16,918 nucleotides of DNA from CAZZKG01 sp964654825 (GTDB taxonomy: Bacteria > Gemmatimonadota > CAZMKB01): assembly GCA_964654825.1 (NCBI GenBank), contig CAZZKG010000068.1, positions 1 through 16,918 on the forward strand, in the 5' to 3' direction. The number at the start of each line of letters is the position of its first letter. Positions within the stretch are counted from its first letter, which is position 1. This document shows positions 7,702 to 14,933 of this stretch, piece by piece. The notes beneath the pieces were generated by a model. That model made no database searches. It was not told the origin of the DNA and saw only the letters and a program-made list of their open reading frames with translations. The position numbers and the translations under genes were made by a program.

Positions 7702-9261
7702 TCACCCAGTCTTTTCCCGTGTCATCCGCATCGACAGCCTCACCGATAGCGTGATGATGGCTGCCAGGCCGAGGATGAGGATCCGGGCTCCCCAGCGATA
7801 AGCTTCATCCCCGGGAGCAACGTTTCTCATCAATAGCACATCTATGCCGTTCTGGTAGAACCACGCGACCAGGAGCACGATCAGGTAGGAAGGTGTCACG
7901 TATTTCATGATGTAGTAAAACACCCTCGGTATCCGGATCAGGGCGCCTTCGTGAATCTCCTTCCATGCCTTTTCCATTCTGAACACCCAGGCGAACAGTA
8001 TCGTCTCCACCGTGGCAAGGAGAACGAGTCCGAACGTTCCCGCCCAGTAATCCATCTCATCGAGAAAACCGTGGCCGAGGAAAAAGATGACCGGCTGTGC
8101 GCACAGGAAGACAAGGGCACCGAGCACCGCGACGGACCTTCTTCTCGACATTCCCAGTTCGTCCTGCAGAAACGCGAGTGCCGGCTGAGACTGCGCCACC
8201 GATGAGGTCACGCCAGCGAAGAACAGGAGGAGAAACCAGATGCACCCGAAGACGCTGCCGATCGGAATCTTCTGGAAAATGACGGGGAGTGACTGGAAAC
8301 CGAGGTCGAAAGCCCCGCCCCGGGCGATGGCAAGGGTTTCGGTCGCGCCGAAAAACGCGAAAGCCGCAGGGATGGCGATTGTCCCCCCGAGGATGACCTC
8401 GGAGAATTCATTCGTGACCGCGGTCGTGAGGCCTGTCAGAGCGACGTCCTGCTTTTTCCGCAGGTAACTCGCATATGCGAGAATCGACCCGGTCCCCACG
8501 CTGAGGGTAAAGAACATCTGGCCTGCTGCGGCGAGCCAGATGGAGCCATCTGTGAGCATTGCCAAGTTGGGATTCCAGATGAAAGCCAGCCCGCCTGTCG
8601 TCGACCACTCCGGGTGTTCGGGTACCGGAGACCCGAGTGTCAGAACCCGCACCACCAGGATTATGGCAAACAGGAAAAGAACGGGCATGGCAATCCGCGC
8701 AAGTGATTCGATCCCGCGCGTGATGCCACGCCAGAGTATGACCAGGTTTATAGAGAGCGTGATGAGGAAGAACGTATACGCCGGGGCGAGATTCTGGAAG
8801 TAGCTGCTCTCGCCGACACCCTGGTAGCTGGACAGGAAACTCCCCATCGCGGCCCTGGTGCTAGCACCGAAGTATTTACCGGTGATGGAGAAATAGGAAA
8901 ATGCGAGGGTCCACGATTCGATGTAGGTGTAATATATGACGATGATGAGCGGCAGGAGTACGCCGAGTATCCCGAGATAGGAAGCGATAGCCCTGGGCCA
9001 GATCGACTTGAATATGCCGGGAGCGGAACCGACACCCCGCGAGCCGCCGTACCTGCCCATCGCCCACTCCATCCACATGAGCGGTATCCCGAGCAGGAGA
9101 AACGCGGCAAAGTAGGGGATCATGAAAGCGCCGCCTCCGTTCTGTGTCGCCTGGACCGGAAAACGGAGGAAATTCCCGAGCCCGATAGCGTTGCCTGCCA
9201 TGGCGAGGATGAGCCCCATCCTGGTGGCCCACTGTTCTCTCGGTTGCCTCTTCTGTTTCAT
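7702..9261 (-). CDS. NSS-family sodium:amino-acid symporter, LeuT-like (first of tandem pair)
   Basis: This 519-residue paralog of the next gene has the same LeuT-like order. TM1 carries GNAIGLGNFLRFP (residues 23-35, LeuT numbering +3). IYYTYIESW, FFTLS, NEFSE and AGVTSS keep the substrate, sodium-1, sodium-2 and chloride-substitute residues. It differs in the pocket: position 259 is Thr and position 359 is Gln (AGVTSSVAQ), against Phe and Ile in LeuT. As I recall, LeuT changed to Val259/Gln359 was made to carry tryptophan, so this copy may take a larger amino acid, perhaps an aromatic one. ATG 9261 has only a weak AGGT site, which lies in a possible sequestering hairpin. This is the first gene of the minus-strand block and has the best promoter of that block. 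No small-subunit gene follows it directly; it may share the one at 5936-6073. Confidence 0.93.
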   Translation of the reverse strand: MKQKRQPREQWATRMGLILAMAGNAIGLGNFLRFPVQATQNGGGAFMIPYFAAFLLLGIPLMWMEWAMGRYGGSRGVGSAPGIFKSIWPRAIASYLGILGVLLPLIIVIYYTYIESWTLAFSYFSITGKYFGASTRAAMGSFLSSYQGVGESSYFQNLAPAYTFFLITLSINLVILWRGITRGIESLARIAMPVLFLFAIILVVRVLTLGSPVPEHPEWSTTGGLAFIWNPNLAMLTDGSIWLAAAGQMFFTLSVGTGSILAYASYLRKKQDVALTGLTTAVTNEFSEVILGGTIAIPAAFAFFGATETLAIARGGAFDLGFQSLPVIFQKIPIGSVFGCIWFLLLFFAGVTSSVAQSQPALAFLQDELGMSRRRSVAVLGALVFLCAQPVIFFLGHGFLDEMDYWAGTFGLVLLATVETILFAWVFRMEKAWKEIHEGALIRIPRVFYYIMKYVTPSYLIVLLVAWFYQNGIDVLLMRNVAPGDEAYRWGARILILGLAAIITLSVRLSMRMTREKTG

Positions 9262-9264
9262 GAG

Positions 9265-9341
9265 ATTACCTGAAACTCCAATCTGTCCTGCAGACGAATG
9301 ACGGATTTGACAGGTAATACGAACTACCGGATCCCGGACAG
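9265..9341 (-). promoter_or_regulatory. 5' leader with two competing pairings over the ribosome binding site
   Basis: In the mRNA of the first symporter gene, four segments follow in order: CTGTCC (9336-9341), ATTACCTG (9311-9318), GGACAG (9283-9288) and CAGGTAAT (9265-9272). Segment 1 pairs perfectly with 3 and segment 2 with 4, so the two pairings form a pseudoknot or exclude one another. Segment 4 includes the AGGT ribosome binding site and ends 3 nt before the ATG, so pairing 2-4 would hide it. A small CCGG-GAT-CCGG hairpin (9327-9337) also competes with segment 1. The layout resembles a translational switch, but matches no riboswitch class I know. Confidence 0.45.
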
Positions 9342-9352
9342 GCGATTGACTA

Positions 9353-9382
9353 TGTATAACAGGAACGGAGCAGAGGTGTCAA
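9353..9382 (-). promoter_or_regulatory. Promoter of the symporter block
   Basis: TTGACA (9377-9382) and TATACA (9353-9358) on the minus strand are separated by 18 nt; using TTATAC makes the spacer 17. The -35 is perfect and the -10 matches four of six. Transcription would start near 9346, giving a leader of about 85 nt. The repeat copy at 9390-9444 ends 8 nt upstream of the -35. Confidence 0.65.
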
Positions 9383-9389
9383 GACAAAT

Positions 9390-9444
9390 CTAAGTGGTCC
9401 TGCTAATTAATACGATGAAGCAACGAGGTCACCCGTGCACCCGA
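9390..9444 (+). repeat. Diverged partial copy of the 165-nt repeat
   Basis: Aligned without gaps to bases 51-105, this stretch matches at 44 of 55 positions. It begins at the same CTAAG where the second unit at 166-220 ends, the centre of the first hairpin, and has no left arm. It sits in the gap between divergent promoters. Just downstream is a CCCG/CGGG stem and a T-rich run (9456-9467, TTTTTCTTTTTT) that looks terminator-like on the plus strand, although no plus-strand gene lies upstream. Confidence 0.75.
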
Positions 9445-9470
9445 TGCGGGAGAGGTTTTTCTTTTTTCAG

Positions 9471-9498
9471 TTGTCACCCGGACAGAAATACGTATATT
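9471..9498 (+). promoter_or_regulatory. Promoter of thiDN and the M24 peptidase
   Basis: TTGTCA (9471-9476) and TATATT (9493-9498) each match five of six consensus bases with a 16-nt spacer. Transcription would start near 9505, giving a leader of about 56 nt. The leader shows none of the conserved TPP-riboswitch sequences. Confidence 0.55.
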
Positions 9499-9560
9499 TA
9501 CCATGAAGGCACACCGTACGCGTGCGTGATAATAAATTTACTCGAGGGGAGGAATGTGTC

Positions 9561-10913
9561 ATGAAGATCGCATTGACCATCGCCGGCTCCGATTCCGGCG
9601 GCGGGGCTGGAATACAGGCAGACCTCAAGACATTCTCTGTTTTCGGGGTCTACGGCATGAGCGTCATCACGTCGGTAACAGCTCAGAACACTACCGGTGT
9701 CGAGGGGATCTACGACCTGCCGGTGGAATTTGTCGAACTGCAGCTCTGCTCGGTTCTCAAAGACATCGGTGCGGATGTCATCAAGACGGGGATGCTGTCG
9801 AACACATCGATCGTCGAGATGACCGCTGAGCGTCTGAAGGACAGGGGACTCAGAAAAAATGTCGTCGACCCGGTCATGATATCGAAGAGCAAACACTTTC
9901 TGCTCCAGCCCGAGGCGCGTGAAACACTCAAGAGCAAGCTCGTTCCGAGCGCCTATGTCATTACTCCGAACATCCCCGAGGCACAGCTGATATCCGGTAT
10001 CAAGATAAAAAATGAAGACGGCATGAAAAAAGCCGCGCGGATCATACATCGGATGGGTGCCAGAAACGTAATCGTGAAAGGTGGTCACCTCAAAGGGAAG
10101 GCGATCGACATATTCTACGACGGGAAAAACTACCGTTCCTTCTCTCAGGAGAGGTTGCCCGCGAAGCACACCCACGGCACCGGCTGCACGTTCGCATCAG
10201 CCATCGCGTCCTGCCTCGCACTGGGGATGGATCTCCCGTCAGCCATCGAGAGGGCGAAGGAGTTCGTCACGAGGGCAATCGCACACGGGGTAAAAATCGG
10301 CTCCGGCACAGGCCCGGCAAACCATCTGTTCGAGCGGACCCGAACCAGGGAGATAGCCGAGCTGCAGAAAGATCTCGTTGACGCGCTGAATCGTCTCAAG
10401 AATGCGAATATAGGATTTCTCCTGCCTGAAGTCCGCTCCAACTTCGTCGCCGCGCTCGAGATGGCGGTGTGCCCGGAGGACGTGCTCGGTTTCCCCGGGA
10501 GGATCTTTCCGATGGGTGATGACATCATCAGCGTATCACTCCCCTTCCCCGGCGGGTCCAGCCACATGGCGAGAGTCGTACTGACCGCCATGAAGAAGGA
10601 CAGATCGGTGAGAAGCGGTATCAACCTGGCCTACATTCCGAACCTCATCACTGCCTTCAGGAAGAAGGGATTCAAAGTCGCCGAATTCGATCGGAAGAGG
10701 GAGCCGAAGAAAGTCAGCGCTGCCGAGGGAGCCTCGCTCGAATGGGGGACCTCACTAGTCATCAAACGCATGGGAAAAGTCCCTGACGTCATATACGATA
10801 AAGGTGCTGTGGGGAAAGAAGCAATGGTACGGGTACTCGGAAAAAACCCGAAGGATGTGACAAGAAAAGTCATCGGGGCATGGAATGTTTTGAAGAAGGA
10901 TATAGCAGGGTAA
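9561..10913 (+). CDS. thiDN: Bifunctional HMP/HMP-P kinase and ThiN-type thiamine phosphate synthase
   Basis: A 450-residue fusion. The N-terminal ThiD part (about 1-260) shows AGSDSGGGAGIQAD (8-21) at the substrate end and the HTHGTGCTF anion-hole loop with Cys209. It phosphorylates hydroxymethylpyrimidine and its phosphate. The C-terminal ThiN part (about 265-450) shows LLPEVRSNFV (287-296), FPGRI, GGSSHMARVV (His335), VAEFDR and VIYDKGAVGKE. ThiN replaces ThiE and joins HMP-PP to the thiazole phosphate to make thiamine phosphate. Such fusions are commonest in archaea and occur in some bacteria, so ThiE may be absent from this genome. The start at ATG 9561 is set by GGAGG 8 nt upstream (9548-9552); an in-frame GTG at 9522 has no such site. 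The next gene begins 10 nt after the stop. Confidence 0.93.
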   Translation: MKIALTIAGSDSGGGAGIQADLKTFSVFGVYGMSVITSVTAQNTTGVEGIYDLPVEFVELQLCSVLKDIGADVIKTGMLSNTSIVEMTAERLKDRGLRKNVVDPVMISKSKHFLLQPEARETLKSKLVPSAYVITPNIPEAQLISGIKIKNEDGMKKAARIIHRMGARNVIVKGGHLKGKAIDIFYDGKNYRSFSQERLPAKHTHGTGCTFASAIASCLALGMDLPSAIERAKEFVTRAIAHGVKIGSGTGPANHLFERTRTREIAELQKDLVDALNRLKNANIGFLLPEVRSNFVAALEMAVCPEDVLGFPGRIFPMGDDIISVSLPFPGGSSHMARVVLTAMKKDRSVRSGINLAYIPNLITAFRKKGFKVAEFDRKREPKKVSAAEGASLEWGTSLVIKRMGKVPDVIYDKGAVGKEAMVRVLGKNPKDVTRKVIGAWNVLKKDIAG

Positions 10914-10923
10914 GGAGGTACGG

Positions 10924-12105
10924 ATGGAACTGCAACGTATACAGGCTGCCCTTGGTGAGGCGGGTTTCGACGGGTGGCTCTTCTGCGATTTTCAGAACAG
11001 GGACAAGCTGGCCTACAGTATTCTTGGGCTCGACCCGGATAAGATGACGACGAGGAGATGGTTCTATTTCGTCCCGAAGGACGGGAGTCCCGTCAAGCTT
11101 GCCCACAACGTGGAAAAAGGCAAGCTCGACTCGCTCCCCGGTGAAAGGGTAATCTACTTCAGGTGGGTCGACCTCCACAGAAGACTCAGGGAGATCCTCG
11201 GGGAGCCGAAGAAAATTGCGATGCAGTATTCTCCACTCAATAACATCCCCTATGTTTCAATTGTGGACGGCGGTACGATCGAACTGGTGAAATCATTCGG
11301 TCATGAAATCATGTCATCGGCCGATCTCGTCCAGACCTTCGAAGCGGTTATCGACGCGAAGGGATACGAGAGTCACCTCGGAGCGGGCGACAGGATCCAG
11401 AAGATAAAGGATGAGGCGTTCGAGGAGATCGGGAGGAAGATTCGAAGCGGGGAAGAGTTTACCGAATACGACATCCAGCAGTTCATCGTGAGCAGGTTCG
11501 AGGAAGAAGGCATGACCTGCGAGGGTGAGTACCCGATAGTCGGGGTCAACGAGCATGCCGCCGATCCGCACTTCGAACCGACTCCGGAGGGCTCTTCCGT
11601 GATCCGGAAGGAAGATATGGTACTCATCGATCTCTGGGCGAAATTCAAGGAGCCGGGCTCTATTTTCTACGACATCACGTGGTGCGGGTTCATCGGTGAC
11701 AAACCCCCGGCAAAATATATCGAGATCTTCGATGTCGTCGTCAGTGCACGTGATGCCGCTGTCGATTTCGTCACAGAGCGGTTTGCAAATGATGTACCGA
11801 CGTACGGGTGGGAGGTGGATGACGCCTGCCGCGGTGTTGTCGAGAAAGCCGGGTACGGAGATTACTTCATCCACCGCACCGGGCACTCCATCGGGGAGGC
11901 CGTCCACGGTAACGGAGTCAACATCGACAACCTCGAGACGAAGGACGAAAGAAAACTCGTCCCGGGGATATGCTTCTCCGTCGAACCCGGCATCTACATC
12001 GAGGGGGAGATGGGAGTGAGAACCGAGATAAACGTCTTCATCAGGGAAGACAACCGGGTAATTGTCGCAGGTCGCAAGCAGACTGATCTGATTCTCATCC
12101 CGTGA
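10924..12105 (+). CDS. M24-family metallopeptidase (Xaa-Pro aminopeptidase/prolidase-like)
   Basis: This 393-residue protein has a creatinase-type N-terminal domain (about 1-150) and a pita-bread catalytic domain. All five expected metal ligands are present: Asp236 (LIDLW), Asp250 (FYDITW), His321 (RTGHSIGE), Glu354 (VEPGIY) and Glu368 (VRTEIN). The family removes N-terminal residues before proline or splits Xaa-Pro dipeptides, usually with two manganese or cobalt ions in the cytoplasm; some members act on other substrates. It follows thiDN by 10 nt and its AAGGAGG overlaps the thiDN stop, so the two are probably co-transcribed. The link to thiamine synthesis is not obvious. Peptide-derived amino acids would complement the nearby amino-acid importers. 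Confidence 0.9.
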   Translation: MELQRIQAALGEAGFDGWLFCDFQNRDKLAYSILGLDPDKMTTRRWFYFVPKDGSPVKLAHNVEKGKLDSLPGERVIYFRWVDLHRRLREILGEPKKIAMQYSPLNNIPYVSIVDGGTIELVKSFGHEIMSSADLVQTFEAVIDAKGYESHLGAGDRIQKIKDEAFEEIGRKIRSGEEFTEYDIQQFIVSRFEEEGMTCEGEYPIVGVNEHAADPHFEPTPEGSSVIRKEDMVLIDLWAKFKEPGSIFYDITWCGFIGDKPPAKYIEIFDVVVSARDAAVDFVTERFANDVPTYGWEVDDACRGVVEKAGYGDYFIHRTGHSIGEAVHGNGVNIDNLETKDERKLVPGICFSVEPGIYIEGEMGVRTEINVFIREDNRVIVAGRKQTDLILIP

Positions 12106-12154
12106 TTTCGCAACCGGGTGTCATCTCCTCGACTGAAGTCCTTCCAGAATCAGC

Positions 12155-12192
12155 AGCGGGCCCGGGGGAATCCACTCCGGGCCGCTTCTTTT
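12155..12192 (+). terminator. Rho-independent terminator after the thiDN unit
   Basis: AGCGGGCCCGG (12155-12165) pairs with CCGGGCCGCT (12177-12186) with one bulged base and an 11-nt loop. TCTTTT follows. It closes the thiDN-peptidase transcript. Confidence 0.8.
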
Positions 12193-12216
12193 AGAAAACC
12201 TGTTAAAATTTCTCTG

Positions 12217-12245
12217 TTGCAGAACGCTGTCCAGGTGTATATCTT
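12217..12245 (+). promoter_or_regulatory. Probable promoter of the SSS symporter
   Basis: TTGCAG (12217-12222) and TATCTT (12240-12245) are 17 nt apart. Each matches four of six consensus bases. The predicted start near 12252 gives a 44-nt leader. Confidence 0.4.
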
Positions 12246-12295
12246 CAGTGTTCGACTAAGAGCGTTAACCAATCCGAATCGGTCCGGAGGTGACC

Positions 12296-13759
12296 ATGTC
12301 GTATTATCTTTACATCGTCCTGGCATATCTCCTCATTCTCATGGGTTTCAACTTCTACCGATCGAGACAGGTAAAGAGCCAGGAAGATTTCATGGTCGCC
12401 GGGAGGCAGTTATCCCTCACCGTCATGGTGTTCACCCTCATCTGCACCTGGATCGGCTCGGGCACATTCATCGCGGGGGCCGAATACGCTGCTCAGGCAG
12501 GCTTCTCGAGCCTCTGGCTGCCCGCCGGGGCCTGGGTGGGAATTATTTTCATCTACTTCCTTGCAAGCAAGATCCGTACGTTCGGACAGTACACGATCGG
12601 TGATATCCTCGAGGTGCGGTACGGCCCTACTGCGAGAGTGTGGGGCGCGGTAGCGCTGATCATATCATTCGTCGCGATCGTCAGCTACCAGTTCGTAGCT
12701 GGCGGTTTTATTCTGAACGTTGCTACCGACGGTGCCATCTCCGACAACACCGGCATCATCATCGCTGCTGTCTTCGTCATCGCCTTCACGGCGGCCGCGG
12801 GCATGGTCGCCGTGGCTTACACCGATCTCCCGAACGGCATCATCATTCTACTGGCCTGTGTCGTGAGCCTCCCCTTCGTGTATCTGAAGGCCGGCGGATT
12901 CGCGGGTGCAGAACAGGTCCTGCCGGCCTCTCACTTCACCATCATCAACGATCAGTTCGGGCAGCACCCGATGCTCAAAGCCGGAGGATATTTTCTCGCG
13001 ACGATGCTTCTTCTGATGGGCGTGCAGAGCATGTACCAGAAATTCTACAGCGCAAAGAGTCCGAAGGAAGCGAAGAACGCGGTAGTCCTCTGGATCATCG
13101 GGACTATAGTGGTGGAGGTTGTCGTGGTAGCCATCGCGGTGTTCGCCTACAGCATATTCTACGACAAGATCGACCTGTCCATCCCCAAATCCGGCGGTAA
13201 ACTCGTCATCATGGCCGCCAGATTCTCCGTCCCGCCCCTGGTGGGTGTCCTCCTCCTGGCGGCCGCGTGCGCGGTGGTGATCTCGACCGGGATGAACTAC
13301 CTGCTTTCACCGACGACGAACATCATGCGTGACATATACCAGCGGTTCATCAACCCCGACGCACCACAGAGCAGGATGGTCGCCCTGCAGAAAATCATGG
13401 TAGTCGTTCTCGGCCTTGTCGCATTCCTCCTCGCCATGAACCTGCAGTCGGTCCTGGAGATGAGCTACTTTGCCTACACGATTTACGGAGTGGCGATCAC
13501 TCCGGCCCTGATCGCCGCCCTCGCCTGGAAGAGAGCGACAAAGGCTGGTGGGCTGTCATCGATCATTTCCGGGTCGATCATCTGTATCGTGCTCAAAGTG
13601 CTAACTTACGTCCTCCCGGCCGGGCTGGTGCCGGACGGCGATCCGTGGGGGATTCCGATCATCTATCCTTCTTTGATTATATCTGTAGCTACGCTGGTAA
13701 TCGTGAGCTACCTCACCCCGCCTCCTGATGAGAAAAAACTGAAGGAGCTGTTTACCTGA
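12296..13759 (+). CDS. SSS-family (SLC5) sodium:solute symporter
   Basis: A 487-residue integral membrane protein with about 13 hydrophobic segments. Family marks are the FMVAGRQLS stretch after TM1, the GSGTFIAGAEYA stretch in TM2 (unwound-helix region), FGQYTIGDILEVRYG, and the TM9-region signature ISTGMNYLLSPTTNIMRDIY beginning at about 329, which includes the Ser330/Thr331 pair expected at the sodium-2 site. The family imports sugars, amino acids, organic acids or vitamins; the substrate cannot be read here. ATG 12296 has GGAGG 5 nt upstream; the GTG at 12290 overlaps that site and is unlikely. The gene has its own promoter and is preceded by a terminator, so it is a separate unit. Its stop overlaps the convergent lipA end by 8 nt. 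Confidence 0.92.
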   Translation: MSYYLYIVLAYLLILMGFNFYRSRQVKSQEDFMVAGRQLSLTVMVFTLICTWIGSGTFIAGAEYAAQAGFSSLWLPAGAWVGIIFIYFLASKIRTFGQYTIGDILEVRYGPTARVWGAVALIISFVAIVSYQFVAGGFILNVATDGAISDNTGIIIAAVFVIAFTAAAGMVAVAYTDLPNGIIILLACVVSLPFVYLKAGGFAGAEQVLPASHFTIINDQFGQHPMLKAGGYFLATMLLLMGVQSMYQKFYSAKSPKEAKNAVVLWIIGTIVVEVVVVAIAVFAYSIFYDKIDLSIPKSGGKLVIMAARFSVPPLVGVLLLAAACAVVISTGMNYLLSPTTNIMRDIYQRFINPDAPQSRMVALQKIMVVVLGLVAFLLAMNLQSVLEMSYFAYTIYGVAITPALIAALAWKRATKAGGLSSIISGSIICIVLKVLTYVLPAGLVPDGDPWGIPIIYPSLIISVATLVIVSYLTPPPDEKKLKELFT

Positions 13760-14633
13760 TGCGGGTGAACAGATCACCTGCCTGTTCTTCGGCGAGGTAT
13801 GAGCTTCTGACGAGTGGACCTGAGGAAACACTCGAGAAGCCGAGGGAGAGGCCGATACGCTTCAATTCCTCGAATTCATCGGGATGGACGAACCGTTCGA
13901 CCGGGAGGGATTCTCTGGTGGGTCTCAGATACTGTCCGATAGTGAAGAGATCGACACCGGCAGCGACGAGGTCCTTCATGACCGTGATTACTTCCTGCTC
14001 GCTCTCTCCGACTCCGAGCATGATGCCGGACTTGGTCAGTACCGACCGCTTCATCCGACCGGCGTCTCTCAGCAAACTGACCGATCTCCCGTAACGTGCT
14101 CCCGGACGCACTTTATGATACAGCCGGGGCACCGTCTCCACGTTGTGAGCGAACACATCCGGTTCGGCTTCCAGAACCCGGACGAGAGCGGCTTCGTCAC
14201 CCCTGAAGTCGGGTACTAGGACCTCGACCCTGCAGCCGGGGGCTCTCTCCCTGATACACAGAATCGCCCGTGCGAACAGGAGGGATCCGCCGTCTGGGAG
14301 ATCGTCCCTGGTGACTGAGGTGACAACTGCGTAGGAGAGACCCATCCTCGCCACTGCTTCCGCGACGCGTTCGGCTTCACCGGGATCATATTTTTCCGGT
14401 TTACCGCCGGGGATACCGCAGAAGCGGCATGCCCTCGTACATGTCTTTCCGAGTATTAAAAAAGTGGCAGTTCTCCTGTCCCAGCATGATCCGATGTTGG
14501 GGCAGATCGCACTCTGACACACGGTGTGGAGATCGAGCTCATCGACGAGGCTCTTCACCTCTCTGTAGACTTCTCCACCGGGGGCTTTTACTTTGAACCA
14601 CGGAGGTAATCTTCGTTTTTTCCGTTCCTGCAT
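13752..14633 (-). CDS. lipA: Lipoyl synthase
   Basis: This 293-residue radical-SAM enzyme inserts two sulfurs into octanoyl groups on E2 and GcvH proteins. Both iron-sulfur motifs are intact: the auxiliary cluster cysteines 39, 44 and 50 (CQSAICPNIGSC) and the SAM cluster cysteines 65, 69 and 72 (CTRACRFC). The RSSY motif with the cluster-ligating serine is at 276-279. It is slightly shorter than the E. coli enzyme, mostly at the N-terminus. ATG 14633 has no ribosome binding site, and the only in-frame codons before the upstream TGA include no ATG, GTG or TTG. A promoter places the RNA start on the ATG itself, so the mRNA may be leaderless. No lipB lies next to it. The 3' end overlaps the symporter stop by 8 nt. 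Confidence 0.96.
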   Translation of the reverse strand: MQERKKRRLPPWFKVKAPGGEVYREVKSLVDELDLHTVCQSAICPNIGSCWDRRTATFLILGKTCTRACRFCGIPGGKPEKYDPGEAERVAEAVARMGLSYAVVTSVTRDDLPDGGSLLFARAILCIRERAPGCRVEVLVPDFRGDEAALVRVLEAEPDVFAHNVETVPRLYHKVRPGARYGRSVSLLRDAGRMKRSVLTKSGIMLGVGESEQEVITVMKDLVAAGVDLFTIGQYLRPTRESLPVERFVHPDEFEELKRIGLSLGFSSVSSGPLVRSSYLAEEQAGDLFTRIR

Positions 14634-14639
14634 AGCTAT

Positions 14640-14667
14640 AAGATATGATCTCAGCCGATCCGGTCAA
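14640..14667 (-). promoter_or_regulatory. lipA promoter, apparently giving a leaderless mRNA
   Basis: TTGACC (14662-14667) and TATCTT (14640-14645) on the minus strand have a 16-nt spacer. Seven bases downstream of the -10 is the A of the lipA ATG at 14633. Confidence 0.5.
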
Positions 14668-14896
14668 CAGACATGTAAAGCTTCTGTTTTCCATAGAAAA
14701 TGGTTTTGCGCTGTATCGACACGTTCCTGAGACATGTTCATGACAGACATGCTCCTGATACCTGACTGTCGGCTGAACGTGTGAAAGGTAAGTTACTATC
14801 GGGGAAGGGGAAGGGAAAAGTGCCCTGCGGGAGGATTGAAAACAGGAGCATCATGTAAATATTTAATAAAAGTTGAGGAATTGAGAATAAACTGGA
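14668..14896. other. AT-richer intergenic region without a gene
   Basis: Between the lipA promoter and the ATPase promoter I see no ORF with a ribosome binding site, no tRNA and no clear terminator. There is a purine-rich run near 14799-14820 and a strongly AT-rich stretch from about 14850. It may be the left flank of an acquired segment. Confidence 0.5.
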
Positions 14897-14932
14897 GTTT
14901 ACAAGTAAACAATTAATATTTATATTGTTTAC
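14897..14932 (+). promoter_or_regulatory. Promoter overlapped by palindromic operator, before the ATPase gene
   Basis: TTTACA (14898-14903) and TATATT (14921-14926), both five of six, have a 17-nt spacer. The predicted RNA start (about 14933) falls on or next to the ATG at 14934. Three copies of GTTTAC/GTAAAC overlie it. GTTTAC-AA-GTAAAC (14897-14910) is one perfect palindrome. GTAAACAAT (14905-14913) and ATTGTTTAC (14924-14932) form another with 10 nt between. A bound repressor would cover the whole promoter. Confidence 0.6.
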
Positions 14933-14933
14933 T

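Noticed and set aside
9503..9529. Eight-codon leader peptide (MKAHRTRA) before thiDN
   Set aside because: The predicted RNA start near 9505 is at or after its ATG, it lacks a ribosome binding site, and no attenuator structure follows.
9499..9560. TPP riboswitch before thiDN
   Set aside because: The leader is only about 56 nt and lacks the conserved THI-box sequences.
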